From: Vreelandella nanhaiensis
GTDB taxonomy: Bacteria; Pseudomonadota; Gammaproteobacteria; Pseudomonadales; Halomonadaceae
DNA length: 64,000 nt
Reading direction: 5' to 3'
Assembly: GCF_003990185.1 (NCBI RefSeq)
Contig: NZ_RZHF01000010.1
Location: 1-64,000 of the forward strand
Made by a program: the position numbers and the translations under genes. The notes below the pieces were generated by a model. The model worked only from the letters and a program-made list of their open reading frames with translations, searched no databases and had not been told where the DNA came from. How positions within the stretch are numbered: the first letter of the stretch is position 1; the number at the start of each line of letters is the position of its first letter. Shown piece after piece: positions 44,399 through 53,296 of the stretch.

Positions 44399-45289
44399 TT
44401 AATCAACAACAAGGCCAGCTTCATTGGCAGACTGTTCCAGCCGCTGCTCAGCAACAGCGATACCTTTACGAATGGCCTCTGCGGAGGCGGAATCCTCGAA
44501 GCCAGCCAACGCTCGGCGCCAGTAACCGATCGCCTGTTCATAGCGGCCATCGTCGAAAGCCTCAACCCCCAGCATGCCCAACACTGTCGGCTGACGCGGA
44601 TCCTTATCGAGTGTTTCATCTACCAGCGCCTGAACTTCATAGGTCAGGCTGCCTCCGGCCACATAGAATTTCAACTGAGCCAGTTGAGCCAGAAGATCGG
44701 CTCGGCGGCCTTCCAGTTCGATCAATCGCTCCAGGGCGCGAATCGACCGATCTGGCTGACCGACCTTCTGGTACAGCGGGAACAACAAAGCCCAGACCTT
44801 GGGATTATCCGGCTGACTCTCGGCCTGCTCTTCGAGCCGGACAATCAGGTTCTCCGGTGAGGCACCGGGAGAGTTAAGAACCTCCTGCACCACGGCATAC
44901 AGAGCCAGATCGCCATTGGCGCCCACCCATCGATAGCCGGTTACGGTGGCGGCAATCAATGCCGTTATCACCAGAGGGATTACAAAACGTCCTGCCAGCG
45001 GGTTCCTGAGAGGCACGCGACGACGGGCCTCGGTGTCCTCCAGAAGATTGCGTTCAAGCTCGTGACGGCTTTCTTCAAAGCGTGCGACGTCAACCTCGCC
45101 GCGCTCGCAGGCGCTTTCCAGTGCCGCAAGCCGACGCTCATACACGGCCAGATTCTGCTCCTCCGCGCGGTCATCCGTTTCAAACCCTTGCTGCCAGTCA
45201 TGGATCGCCCTTGCTCGCCGTAACGGTAGACTCAGGAACCACAGCGCTATAAGCAACAGTGTGCCGATACTTAACCAGAGCATAGTCAT
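44399..45289 (-). CDS. ccmI: Cytochrome c maturation protein CcmI
   Basis: 296 residues. CcmI is a membrane chaperone holding apocytochrome c for haem attachment. Seen: N-terminal membrane segment, a coiled region (YERRLAALESACERGEVD), a second membrane segment (VIPLVITALIAATVTGYRWV), then TPR-like helices (AEQRLEQSANEAG at the end). Typical CcmI has about 400 residues, so it is short at the C-terminus. It overlaps ccmH by ATGA and abuts the antitoxin relic. Confidence 0.8.
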   Translation of the reverse strand: MTMLWLSIGTLLLIALWFLSLPLRRARAIHDWQQGFETDDRAEEQNLAVYERRLAALESACERGEVDVARFEESRHELERNLLEDTEARRRVPLRNPLAGRFVIPLVITALIAATVTGYRWVGANGDLALYAVVQEVLNSPGASPENLIVRLEEQAESQPDNPKVWALLFPLYQKVGQPDRSIRALERLIELEGRRADLLAQLAQLKFYVAGGSLTYEVQALVDETLDKDPRQPTVLGMLGVEAFDDGRYEQAIGYWRRALAGFEDSASAEAIRKGIAVAEQRLEQSANEAGLVVD

Positions 45290-45774
45290 TCCGACCTCTC
45301 ACGATGACGATGAATCAAAGAGGACAGGCGGGTACGCTCCTCCTCGGATAGCGGCCGAACTCGCCGGTGTCTGCGTGCCTGGACAAACGCAATCACAACC
45401 AGGCCACCACCCACTACCAACGCCGCCGGCAACGCCCACAGCAGCCACGTGCGCCCGTCAAGGCGCGGATTGTAAAGAACGAACTCGCCAAAACGATTAG
45501 CCATGAAATCGAGGATCTCCTTATCCGCACGCCCCTCATGAAGCATCAGCGCTACCCGCTCCCGCATGTCCGCCGCCACCGGCGAATTGGAACTGTCGAT
45601 GGCTTGCGCATCACATTTAGGGCACCGCAAAGACGCCGTAAGGTCGCGATAACGCTCCGCCATCACCGGATCCTCGAAATGACGCGCATCGATTGCCGTG
45701 TCCGCCATCGACTGGAACGAAGCCAGCAAAAGCACGATGACCACACAGCAACGGCTCTTCAGGGTTAGTGCCAT
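45286..45774 (-). CDS. ccmH: Cytochrome c maturation protein CcmH
   Basis: 162 residues. CcmH reduces the apocytochrome haem-binding disulfide. Signal peptide, then LRCPKCDAQAIDSSNSPVA with the Leu-Arg-Cys-x-x-Cys active site and FVLYNPRLDGRTWLLW leading into a membrane segment. Coupled to ccmG (overlap) and ccmI. Confidence 0.92.
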   Translation of the reverse strand: MALTLKSRCCVVIVLLLASFQSMADTAIDARHFEDPVMAERYRDLTASLRCPKCDAQAIDSSNSPVAADMRERVALMLHEGRADKEILDFMANRFGEFVLYNPRLDGRTWLLWALPAALVVGGGLVVIAFVQARRHRRVRPLSEEERTRLSSLIHRHRERSE

Positions 45775-46289
45775 TTTTCTACCTCCGCCATGACTTCATC
45801 CACCTGGGCGGGCGTGATATACCCAACGTGCTTGTATCGAACGATACCGTTTGCGTCGACCAAGAAGGTTTCGGGCACGCCATACACGCCAAGCTCGAAA
45901 CCCAGGTCACCGGCAGGATCGAAGATGTTGACCTCGAAAGGTTTTCCAAACTCTTCAAGAAACTGTCGTCCCAGGTCGCGGGCGTCTTTATAGTTGATGC
46001 CTACCATCTGAACGCCGCGCTCAGAGAGCGCCAGCAACTGGGGCATCTCCTCCTTGCAAGTCGGGCACCAGGAGGCCCAGACATTGACCAGAGACATCCG
46101 GCCACGAAGCAGGGATTCATCCACCTCGGCGCCGGGGTCCTCCAGCGTTGAGAGCGTGAACGACGGAAACGCCTGACCCCGCAAGGCCGACTCGCGAGCA
46201 CTGGGATCCAGCGAAAGCCCTCGGTACAAAAAGAAGGCCAGGCCAACGAATACCAGAAAAGGAAGCAGCAGCAACAGTCGGCGTATCAT
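45765..46289 (-). CDS. ccmG: Thiol-disulfide protein CcmG/DsbE
   Basis: 174 residues with an N-terminal membrane anchor and thioredoxin site NVWASWCPTCKEEMPQL, then GVYGVPETFLVDANGIVRYK with the cis-proline. It supplies electrons to CcmH. It overlaps ccmF and ccmH. Confidence 0.93.
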   Translation of the reverse strand: MIRRLLLLLPFLVFVGLAFFLYRGLSLDPSARESALRGQAFPSFTLSTLEDPGAEVDESLLRGRMSLVNVWASWCPTCKEEMPQLLALSERGVQMVGINYKDARDLGRQFLEEFGKPFEVNIFDPAGDLGFELGVYGVPETFLVDANGIVRYKHVGYITPAQVDEVMAEVEKWH

Positions 46290-48283
46290 GCGCGGACCTC
46301 GCGCGTCGGCCTCATCGATTCCCCATTAGCGGCGACTGCACGGCGACGACGGTAGCGGCGGTCTGCTACGGCCAGGACGCCCCCGAAGGCCATCAACAGC
46401 GCACCCAGCCATAGCCAACGTATGAAGGGCTTGACCTGTATGCGCATTGCCCAGCTACCGTCGTCCAGCTCCTCACCCATGGCCACATAAAGGTCCCGAA
46501 GCAGGCCAGGATGCAACGCGACATCGGTCATCGGCTGGCCCCGGGCGATATACAGGCGCTTCTCAGGATTCATGATGGTGACTACCCGGCCATCACGGGT
46601 AACCTCGATGGTTGCCGTGTCAGCCAGGAAATTGGGTCCCCGACGCTCGCCCAGTTCGGTCAGTGTAAAAGCGTACCCGCCCAGATCAACCTGCTCACCG
46701 ATACCAAGTCGCACATTACGCTCCATGGCGTAGTTCGACACCATCACCACGCCCACGATGGTGACGGCCAAGCCCACATGGCCGGCTACCATGCCCCAGT
46801 ATGAAAGGGTCAACTTGCGCAACCCGGCCGGCGCCGAGGATGCATTTTGGACTTTATCAAACAGGTCGCGCACCACCCCCAGTACCACCCACAGGGCCGC
46901 CACCATCCCCAGCGCCACGGCGACATTCCACTGGCCGTTGTAAAGAAACGGTATCGATACCGCAATCGCCAGTGCGGCCAGGCCCGCCCCCAGTAGTCGC
47001 CGGAACAGCTCCCGACCGGGCATCTGCTTCCAGCGTGAGACCGGCCCCAGCCCCATAAAGGCACAAAGCATGACGGTCAGCGGCACGAACAGGCTATTAA
47101 AGTAAGGCGCGCCGATACTGATTTTGCCCAGCCCGAGTGCATCCAGGATCAAGGGGTACAGGGTGCCCATCAGGACCGTGATCGTCATGATGACCAGCAA
47201 AATATTGTTGATCAGCAACAGTGCATCCCGGGAAAGCCAGCTAAAGCCCGCGTTGGCGCTCATTCGCGGCGCCCGTAGCGCAAAGATCAACAGCGAGACG
47301 CCGACCGTTATTCCCAGCAACGCCAGAATGAAGAGCCCCCGTGACGGATCATTGGCAAAGGCATGAACCGAGGTCAGTACCCCTGAGCGCACCAGGAAGG
47401 TGCCCAGTAACGAGAGTGAGAACGTGAAAATCGCCAGCAGCGCCGTCCAGCTCTTGAACGTGCCGCGTTTTTCCGTGACCGCCAGTGAATGTATCAGCGC
47501 TGTCCCGCTCAGCCAGGGCAGGAGCGATGCATTTTCCACCGGGTCCCAGAACCACCAGCCTCCCCAACCCAGTTCATAGTAGGCCCACCAGCTACCCAGA
47601 GCGATGCCGAGGGTCAGAAAGGCCCAGGCAATGTTGGTCCACGGCCGAACCCAGCGCGTCCAGGCCGCATCGAGACGCCCCTCGATCAGCGCAGCGATGG
47701 CAAAAGCAAAGACCACAGAGAAACCCACGTACCCCATGTAAAGCATCGGCGGATGGATGATCAGGCCAACATCCTGCAACAACGGATTCAGATCGGCACC
47801 ATCGGCTGGCATGCCCGGCAACAGGCGATCAAAGGGGCTGGACGTAACGACGATGAAAAGCAGGAACCCTGCGCTGACGACACCCAGAACTCCCAGAACC
47901 CGTGCCAGCATATCCCGTGGCAACTGGCGGGAAAACAGACTGACGGCAAAGCCCCAGCCACTGAGAATCAGACTCCATAACAGCACCGAGCCTTCATGAG
48001 AGCCCCAGACGGCGGTGAACTTGTAGTACCAGGGCAGCATCGAGTTCGAATTACGGGCCACATAATCCACGCTGAAATCATCCAGAAGAAAACTGGCGGT
48101 CAGGCTGGCATAAGAAACCAGTAGAAAAACAAATTGCCCCCATGCCATAGGCTCTGCAAATGCCATCCACAACGGGCGCCGGGTGGCGGCTCCCAGCAAG
48201 GGCACGGTCGCCTGAAGCAGCGACAGGCAAAGTGCAATCAATAACGCGAAGAGACCAACTTCAGGGATTGTCAGGGTAAGCAT
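46286..48283 (-). CDS. ccmF: Haem lyase CcmF
   Basis: 665 residues from ATG 48283, where the family opening (MLTLTIPEVGLFALLIALCL) begins; an earlier ATG at 48370 would add 29 unrelated residues through a hairpin. Multi-spanning. Seen: GWGGWWFWDPVENASLLPWL, the haem-handling tryptophan-rich motif, and LIIHPPMLYMGYVG with His. Joins haem to apocytochrome c with CcmH/I. Ccm A-E are absent here, so the host must supply them. Confidence 0.93.
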   Translation of the reverse strand: MLTLTIPEVGLFALLIALCLSLLQATVPLLGAATRRPLWMAFAEPMAWGQFVFLLVSYASLTASFLLDDFSVDYVARNSNSMLPWYYKFTAVWGSHEGSVLLWSLILSGWGFAVSLFSRQLPRDMLARVLGVLGVVSAGFLLFIVVTSSPFDRLLPGMPADGADLNPLLQDVGLIIHPPMLYMGYVGFSVVFAFAIAALIEGRLDAAWTRWVRPWTNIAWAFLTLGIALGSWWAYYELGWGGWWFWDPVENASLLPWLSGTALIHSLAVTEKRGTFKSWTALLAIFTFSLSLLGTFLVRSGVLTSVHAFANDPSRGLFILALLGITVGVSLLIFALRAPRMSANAGFSWLSRDALLLINNILLVIMTITVLMGTLYPLILDALGLGKISIGAPYFNSLFVPLTVMLCAFMGLGPVSRWKQMPGRELFRRLLGAGLAALAIAVSIPFLYNGQWNVAVALGMVAALWVVLGVVRDLFDKVQNASSAPAGLRKLTLSYWGMVAGHVGLAVTIVGVVMVSNYAMERNVRLGIGEQVDLGGYAFTLTELGERRGPNFLADTATIEVTRDGRVVTIMNPEKRLYIARGQPMTDVALHPGLLRDLYVAMGEELDDGSWAMRIQVKPFIRWLWLGALLMAFGGVLAVADRRYRRRRAVAANGESMRPTREVRA

Positions 48284-48352
48284 TTCGGGGCCGTGTTCGG
48301 TTAAGGGTTCGGCGATGACCGAACCTATCGGTGAGGGGTTCTCAGGTATCGC

Positions 48353-48384
48353 TTCGTCAGCCAGCCGCACGGCTGGCTGACGAA
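48353..48384. repeat. 14-bp-stem hairpin between prx and ccmF
   Basis: TTCGTCAGCCAGCC, loop GCAC, GGCTGGCTGACGAA. No T-run. It follows the peroxiredoxin stop and may stop or slow transcription before ccmF, or stabilise the prx message. Confidence 0.75.
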
Positions 48385-48391
48385 TCCCCTG

Positions 48392-49030
48392 TTACTTCCG
48401 ACCAGGTTGGCGGGTAACGCGCAGGTACGGTGTCTGCTCATCCCACCCCTCGGGGAAGCGCTCTTTGGCCTCTTCGTTGGAGAGCGACGGAACGATGATC
48501 ACATCCTCGCCATTCTTCCAGTCCACCGGCGTGGCCACTTTGTGGTTGTCGGTCAGCTGGAGCGAATCAATGACGCGCAGGATCTCGTCCAGATTGCGCC
48601 CGGTGCTGGGGGGATACGTCAGCATCAGACGGATTTTCTTCGCGGAATCGATAATGAATACCGTTCGAACAGTCACCTTGGGGTCGGCTTTTGGATGGAT
48701 CATTCCGTACAGGTCGGCAACCACCTGATCCTTGTCTGCCAGAAGAGGAAAATTGAGCCCGGTGCCCTGGGTTTTCTCGATATCCTTCACCCAGTCGTTA
48801 TGGGAGTCGAGCGGGTCGACGGAGACCCCGATCAGCTTCACGCCTCGACTGGCGAACTCGTCCTTACGCTTGGCGAAGGCACCGAGCTCAGTGGTACAGA
48901 CAGGTGTGTAGTCGGCGGGGTGTGAAAACAGCACGGCCCAGTCGTCTCCCAGCCACTCATGAAACTGAATGTTTCCCTCGGTGGATGCGACGGTGAAATC
49001 GGGAGCGGTTTCTCCAAGTTGCAATGTCAT
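48392..49030 (-). CDS. 1-Cys peroxiredoxin (Prx6 type)
   Basis: 212 residues. Reduces peroxides in the cytoplasm. Active site SHPADYTPVCTTELGAFAKR with a single conserved Cys, and a long C-terminal arm (DNHKVATPVDWKNGEDVIIV) typical of the Prx6 group. GGAG lies about ten bases before the start. It heads the prx-ccmFGHI unit behind a MerR-style promoter. Confidence 0.9.
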   Translation of the reverse strand: MTLQLGETAPDFTVASTEGNIQFHEWLGDDWAVLFSHPADYTPVCTTELGAFAKRKDEFASRGVKLIGVSVDPLDSHNDWVKDIEKTQGTGLNFPLLADKDQVVADLYGMIHPKADPKVTVRTVFIIDSAKKIRLMLTYPPSTGRNLDEILRVIDSLQLTDNHKVATPVDWKNGEDVIIVPSLSNEEAKERFPEGWDEQTPYLRVTRQPGRK

Positions 49031-49079
49031 CGTTTCATTCTCCTTTGCTTTGGCTGTCGTTCTCGGTTTGTCAGTACAG

Positions 49080-49110
49080 ACGGTATCTTTAAAGTCAACT
49101 TTAAGGTCAA
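49080..49110 (-). promoter_or_regulatory. MerR-type promoter upstream of prx-ccm
   Basis: TTGACC, 19-base spacer TTAAAGTTGACTTTAAAGA, then TACCGT. The spacer is a nearly perfect dyad, like the one in front of the CDF gene. A MerR-family protein such as the cadR product could bend it, but the -10 is weak. Confidence 0.5.
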
Positions 49111-49129
49111 GGCGTTTGTCAGATGTTTT

Positions 49130-49642
49130 TTAGCCTGATCCATCGAGCTCGACGTTCGTGCCCGATCTTTCGGGTATAAAACTGACATAGAGGAAAAGCA
49201 CGGTGCCCAGCACAATGGCGATATCGGCAAGGTTAAAGGCTGGCCAGTGCCAGGATTGCCAATAGACATCAAAGGAATCCACAACATAGCCACGAAATAT
49301 CCGGTCAATCAGGTTGCCCATGGCACCGCCAAGAATAAGGCTGTACGCGATGGCTTCTCCCCTGCGGCGGCACTGAAGAATCAGCCCGATCAGTACAATC
49401 GAGACAACTACCGCGACTGTGATAAGAAAGTATCGCTGCCAACCTCCGCCATCGGCAAACAGGCTGAATGCGGCGCCGGTGTTCCAGACATGAACCCAGT
49501 TAAAGAACGGGGTCACCGGAATCGATTCGCCATACGCCATTGACTGCTGGACCAGCCATTTTACAACCTGATCAGACGCCGCAATCAGGCCCGAAATCGC
49601 CAGCAGGCTATACGGCAAGAGTTTTTTGGTAACGATGGACAT
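49130..49642 (-). CDS. lspA: Lipoprotein signal peptidase
   Basis: 170 residues, four membrane segments. Cleaves prolipoprotein signals. Seen: NTGAAFSLFADGG, GGAMGNLIDRIFRGYVVDSF and PAFNLADIAI with the catalytic Asp pair. Lies three bases after the CDF gene, as in cadR/czcD-lspA metal cassettes, where an extra LspA copy is a usual passenger. Confidence 0.92.
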   Translation of the reverse strand: MSIVTKKLLPYSLLAISGLIAASDQVVKWLVQQSMAYGESIPVTPFFNWVHVWNTGAAFSLFADGGGWQRYFLITVAVVVSIVLIGLILQCRRRGEAIAYSLILGGAMGNLIDRIFRGYVVDSFDVYWQSWHWPAFNLADIAIVLGTVLFLYVSFIPERSGTNVELDGSG

Positions 49643-49645
49643 TGT

Positions 49646-50542
49646 TTAACCCTTAAGCGCCAGGATGCGCCTGGCACCGTTGAGTACGATAATCCCCGCG
49701 ATGCTGCCGATGATCAGGTCCGGATAATTGGAGCCAGTCCATGCGACCAGGGCGCCAGCGGTAATGACCCCCAGATTGATGACCACATCGTTGGCTGAGA
49801 ATATCCAGCTCGCCTTCATGTGGGCACCGCCCTCCCGATGTTTGGATATCAGCAGCAGACAGGTGGTATTGGCGATCAATGCGATGAACGCAATCCCCAT
49901 CATTACCAGCGACTCAGGCTCACTGCCGAAGACAAAGCGCCTGACTACCTCTGCGAGTACGCCCACAGCCAGAATCAGTTGAAGTACGCCTGCAATGTGT
50001 GCGGCACGCACCTGCATTTTCACGCTATGCCCAACCGCATACAGCGCGAGCCCATACACGGCCGCGTCGGCAAAATTGTCCAGGGATTCTGCAATCAAAC
50101 CGGTGGAGTGCGCGATCAGGCCGGCTGTCATTTCCACCACAAACAGGACGGCATTGATACCGAGCAACCAACGCAGGGTGCCGGACTCCTGCTCGGCAGA
50201 GATAGCCGTATCCCCGACCGCCTTAATTGACTCAGGGTCGGCAGCGGCCGTTTCCTGAAGCGAAGCTCCCAGCCCGAGGGTCGCCAGCTTCGCGGTGATA
50301 GGCTCAGCCTCGCCATCGTGCACAACCTTCAACCGCCGATCAGACAGCTCAAAGGACAGCCCGCGAATGTCTTCAAAACCATTCAGGGCCAGTCGAATCA
50401 TCCGTTCCTCCGAAGGACAATCCATCTTCGGTACGGTATACACACTGATCCAGTTGCCGGACGCTTCAGAGGCCTCCGACCCGGTATTACCCTCGGCGGG
50501 TGTTGCGTCGCAGCCACAGGCGTCTTCACAGGATTTACTCAT
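49646..50542 (-). CDS. CDF metal exporter with metal-binding N-domain
   Basis: 298 residues. N-terminal 80 residues resemble an HMA-type fold (VPKMDCPSEERMIRLALNGF), preceded by a Cys-rich start (CEDACGCDATPAEG). Six membrane segments with LIAESLDNFADAAVYGLALY and FSANDVVINLGVI; the Asp residues would bind Zn/Cd. Start 50542. Faces cadR across a shared MerR-type promoter. A fragment of a near-identical gene lies at 40.8 kb. Confidence 0.88.
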   Translation of the reverse strand: MSKSCEDACGCDATPAEGNTGSEASEASGNWISVYTVPKMDCPSEERMIRLALNGFEDIRGLSFELSDRRLKVVHDGEAEPITAKLATLGLGASLQETAAADPESIKAVGDTAISAEQESGTLRWLLGINAVLFVVEMTAGLIAHSTGLIAESLDNFADAAVYGLALYAVGHSVKMQVRAAHIAGVLQLILAVGVLAEVVRRFVFGSEPESLVMMGIAFIALIANTTCLLLISKHREGGAHMKASWIFSANDVVINLGVITAGALVAWTGSNYPDLIIGSIAGIIVLNGARRILALKG

Positions 50543-50575
50543 GGTACGGCTCCACTTGAGTATTGTCGGATTATG

Positions 50576-50606
50576 ATTTAAAACTATATAGCCACTATAA
50601 GGTCAA
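50576..50606 (-). promoter_or_regulatory. CadR-type promoter of the CDF-lspA unit
   Basis: TTGACC, 19-base spacer TTATAGTGGCTATATAGTT, TTAAAT. The over-long spacer with a CTATA/TATAG dyad is the classic MerR-family switch. The cadR gene starts 34 bases away on the other strand. Confidence 0.8.
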
Positions 50607-50639
50607 TAGAACAGATACCATTTGTTGAGGAGAAACCCG

Positions 50640-51044
50640 ATGCGCATTGGTCAGTTGGCACGGTCCGTAGGGGTCGACACCCAGACCATCCGTTTCTATG
50701 AGCGAGAGGGCTTGTTACCGCCGCCGGAGCGGCAGGACAACGGCTACCGTATTTACACCGAACGGCATGTTGAGCGACTGGCTTTTATCCGGCGCTGCAG
50801 AATACTTGAGCTGTCACTCGCTGAAATTCACGAGTTACAGCGTTATCAGGGCGCGCCCCATCAGCCTTGCAGGGCCATCAACACCTTGCTTGATGATCAC
50901 ATCGCTCAAGTACGGTCTCAGATAACCGATCTGCAGGTACTGGAGAAACAACTTGTGTCGCTGCGAGCGAGTTGTAACGATGATCGGGACATTGGAGCCT
51001 GTAGGGTTCTCGAAGGGCTCAGTGAAGAAAGCATGCAGCAGTAG
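50640..51044 (+). CDS. cadR: Cd/Pb-responsive MerR regulator CadR
   Basis: 134 residues from ATG 50640 (GAGGAG nine bases before). MerR opening RIGQLARSVGVDTQTIRFYE; metal cysteines in His-Gln-Pro-Cys-Arg, Ala-Ser-Cys-Asn and Gly-Ala-Cys-Arg. Binds the divergent promoter and untwists it when metal is bound. Downstream lies a tlpA fragment, so nothing functional is cotranscribed. Confidence 0.88.
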   Translation: MRIGQLARSVGVDTQTIRFYEREGLLPPPERQDNGYRIYTERHVERLAFIRRCRILELSLAEIHELQRYQGAPHQPCRAINTLLDDHIAQVRSQITDLQVLEKQLVSLRASCNDDRDIGACRVLEGLSEESMQQ

Positions 51045-51049
51045 CCTGA

Positions 51050-51145
51050 GGCATTTATGCCAAGTATTGGGGTGACCAGTGTGGGCGAATCAATATACTT
51101 GCGCAGATGTTGAAAATCCGCTTCCTGGCAGATCTTTTCGACAAC
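51050..51145 (-). pseudogene. tlpA fragment
   Basis: The minus-strand frame VVEKICQEADFQHLRKYIDS, then Pro-Thr-Leu-Val...Gly-Ile-Asn, matches the intact TlpA at 52665-53240 (VVEKFYRKTGIQHLRRYIDP). No more of the gene is present. Confidence 0.65.
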
Positions 51146-51268
51146 ACAGAGCCTGAGTAGTCGGCAGATGGAGCAAGCACCTCATCATCTCCTGTTTCGT
51201 TGAAAAGGCTGCATCAACTGTTGCCAGTAGTTCGTTGGTAATTCGGCGCTGAAGCAATACCGAGATCC

Positions 51269-52222
51269 TTAGTGCCGATTGTTCGCTCGGAATCGTAGTA
51301 AGCCGTGCCGTGCAAGGATCTTAGCGGCAATGGGTGAAGTGATCATTTGTATCACTGCAAAGAATGCGGCAGGAATCGCAATTTCTGAAGGTAAGCCAGA
51401 TGCGGCGACAAAAGCAGCAGCAATGCTAAATTCTTTTTTGCTCACGGTGAAGAGATAGGTAATCACTTCTTTCCGGTCAGAGGTTAGCAACCGTGAGGAC
51501 ATTCCTATCAGGTAGCCAATCAGATTAAGACTCAGGGCTGCTCCAGCAATCAAAAAAGCGTACCAGCCATAACCAATGATAGTTTCTGCGTTTGGGCCTA
51601 CTACAGCCAGTAGTATCAGAAGATATATGATTGATCCAATTCCCGCGTACGTTGAATCATGGCGTGCAAAAAAATCTGGAAATCCTGTGCGTAAGCTCAC
51701 TCCAACAACAGTGGGAACGAGAACGATCAAGGCTAATTCAAAGATGATTGCCCCGAGAGGAACTTCCAGCTGTATTCCAGTCAGCCATAAAAAAAGGAAT
51801 GGAACAATGAATGGCGATAGTGCTGTATTGACCGCATTAAAAACGGCTGCTAAGGCAACATTCCCCCGCGCCATTAATACCAGCAGCGGAGACGAAACAT
51901 CTGTCGGCAATGTGCCAAGCAACGTTTGACCTGCTGCAAGAGGTCCGTTCCCGAAAAATAAACGGCCAGTCAGAAAACCGGCAATCGACATCGGACCATA
52001 GACCAGACCTAGTGCTAAAAATTGCCTTGAAGGTTTGCGAAAGACCACTCGAACGGCATGTGCGTCGAAGGTAAGACTGATGACAAGCATCAGCAGCGCG
52101 AGCAGTGGACCGATAAAGGGCTCTAGGTGCGTTCCTAACCCTGGGAATACTAAGACCAAACCAGCTAAAGTGATAACAAACCAAACAAGATTAGACTCCA
52201 CAAAATAGATGAATCTGATCAT
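51269..52222 (-). CDS. BASS-type sodium symporter/exporter
   Basis: 317 residues, about nine or ten membrane segments. Bile acid:sodium symporter superfamily, which also contains the ACR3 arsenite exporters. Seen: GTLPTDVSSPLLVLMARGNV and FAVIQMITSPIAAKIL. The ACR3 cysteine motif is not seen. It overlaps arsR as ATGA and so is under that repressor. Substrate unknown; an organic-anion or metalloid efflux role is inference. Confidence 0.7.
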   Translation of the reverse strand: MIRFIYFVESNLVWFVITLAGLVLVFPGLGTHLEPFIGPLLALLMLVISLTFDAHAVRVVFRKPSRQFLALGLVYGPMSIAGFLTGRLFFGNGPLAAGQTLLGTLPTDVSSPLLVLMARGNVALAAVFNAVNTALSPFIVPFLFLWLTGIQLEVPLGAIIFELALIVLVPTVVGVSLRTGFPDFFARHDSTYAGIGSIIYLLILLAVVGPNAETIIGYGWYAFLIAGAALSLNLIGYLIGMSSRLLTSDRKEVITYLFTVSKKEFSIAAAFVAASGLPSEIAIPAAFFAVIQMITSPIAAKILARHGLLRFRANNRH

Positions 52223-52593
52223 ATCTTGGAGTCCACCGTGCCCGGTGAGGTTGGGCGACCTTCACACTGCGCGAACAACTCGATGGCTTTGTCGCAATAA
52301 GCACAGTGCCCATCGCAGCAGTCGTGCATCAGAAACGCTACGAGATCAGCAAGTACAGGAAAAATAGCACTGTAAATTATTGAACGACCCTGGCGTCGTT
52401 TTTCTAAAAGGCCTGCGTGTTCTAGATGGTTGAGATGAAAAGAGAGTCGCGATGATGAGACACCACCTAGCGCGTCTCCTATCTCACCAGCCGGTAATCC
52501 ATTGGCTCCTTTCACCACCAGTAGCCTAACGATGCGAAGTCGTGTTTCTTGAGACATCGCCCCAAACGCCCTAACAGCTTCTGCTTCTTTCAT
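52219..52593 (-). CDS. ArsR-family repressor with Cys-rich tail
   Basis: 124 residues. Winged helix-turn-helix (SSSRLSFHLNHLEHAGLLEK) and a C-terminal CCDGHCAYCDKA group of four cysteines for metal or thiol sensing. The operator palindrome overlaps its start codon, so it represses itself and the transporter. Confidence 0.85.
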   Translation of the reverse strand: MKEAEAVRAFGAMSQETRLRIVRLLVVKGANGLPAGEIGDALGGVSSSRLSFHLNHLEHAGLLEKRRQGRSIIYSAIFPVLADLVAFLMHDCCDGHCAYCDKAIELFAQCEGRPTSPGTVDSKI

Positions 52594-52627
52594 TTCAATA
52601 TCTCAATACCTATTGCTATATTGAAAT
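52592..52627 (-). promoter_or_regulatory. ArsR operator overlapping the start codon
   Basis: ATTTCAATAT, then CAATA-CC-TATTG, then ATATTGAAAT: nested inverted repeats centred about 17 bases upstream of the ATG. Confidence 0.75.
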
Positions 52628-52664
52628 ATTAGGTGACCCCTGGTCCAGTCGGCGTGGCCCGCGG

Positions 52665-53240
52665 TCAGTCCGGAACCTCGGAGATCGCACGGGTCATCAA
52701 ATCCACCATGGCCGGGCTGTCCCATTCTGCGGCACCGACCAGACGGCCAATTTCGCGACCGTCGTGATCAATCAGAAGCGTTGTAGGAACACCTTCTATG
52801 CCCAGTGTTGAGGTCGCCAGTGTGGACGGATCAATATAGCGGCGAAGATGTTGGATGCCGGTTTTCCGGTAGAATTTTTCAACAACGCTGATGCCTGAGT
52901 GGTCAACGGACAGCGCGACCACTTCAAATTGCTCGCCGCCCAGTTGAGCCTGAAGTGAGTCCAGCGTCGGCATTTCCTCACGGCAAGGCAGGCACCAGGT
53001 GGCCCAGATATTGAGCAATATCGCCTTACCCTTAAAGTCAGCCAGTGTCAGCGGCCTGCCGTCTTCATCTTCAAAAGCCAGCTCGGGCAGAGTGCGAGGG
53101 GGCTCCCAGATCAGGAACCCCTGGGGCCCCACGGACTTCGGAACTTTCCCTGCAGCCATAACTGGAGCGGCTATGGAAATAGCAAGCGCGAAAAGGACTA
53201 CGGCGATTCTCCGGGCGGCGGATATGCGCTGGTGACTCAT
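52665..53240 (-). CDS. tlpA: TlpA-type thioredoxin
   Basis: 191 residues with a signal or anchor segment. Active site LNIWATWCLPCREEMPTLDS, cis-Pro in IEGVPTTLLIDHDGR. Periplasmic thiol reductant, often for copper centres of cytochrome oxidase; its neighbour sco supports that. It may also serve the dsb genes upstream. Confidence 0.85.
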   Translation of the reverse strand: MSHQRISAARRIAVVLFALAISIAAPVMAAGKVPKSVGPQGFLIWEPPRTLPELAFEDEDGRPLTLADFKGKAILLNIWATWCLPCREEMPTLDSLQAQLGGEQFEVVALSVDHSGISVVEKFYRKTGIQHLRRYIDPSTLATSTLGIEGVPTTLLIDHDGREIGRLVGAAEWDSPAMVDLMTRAISEVPD

Positions 53241-53296
53241 TAGACATTTCTTCTGATTACAGTGGTCGGTTTGCTGCCGGCATGGTGCCCCACGCG

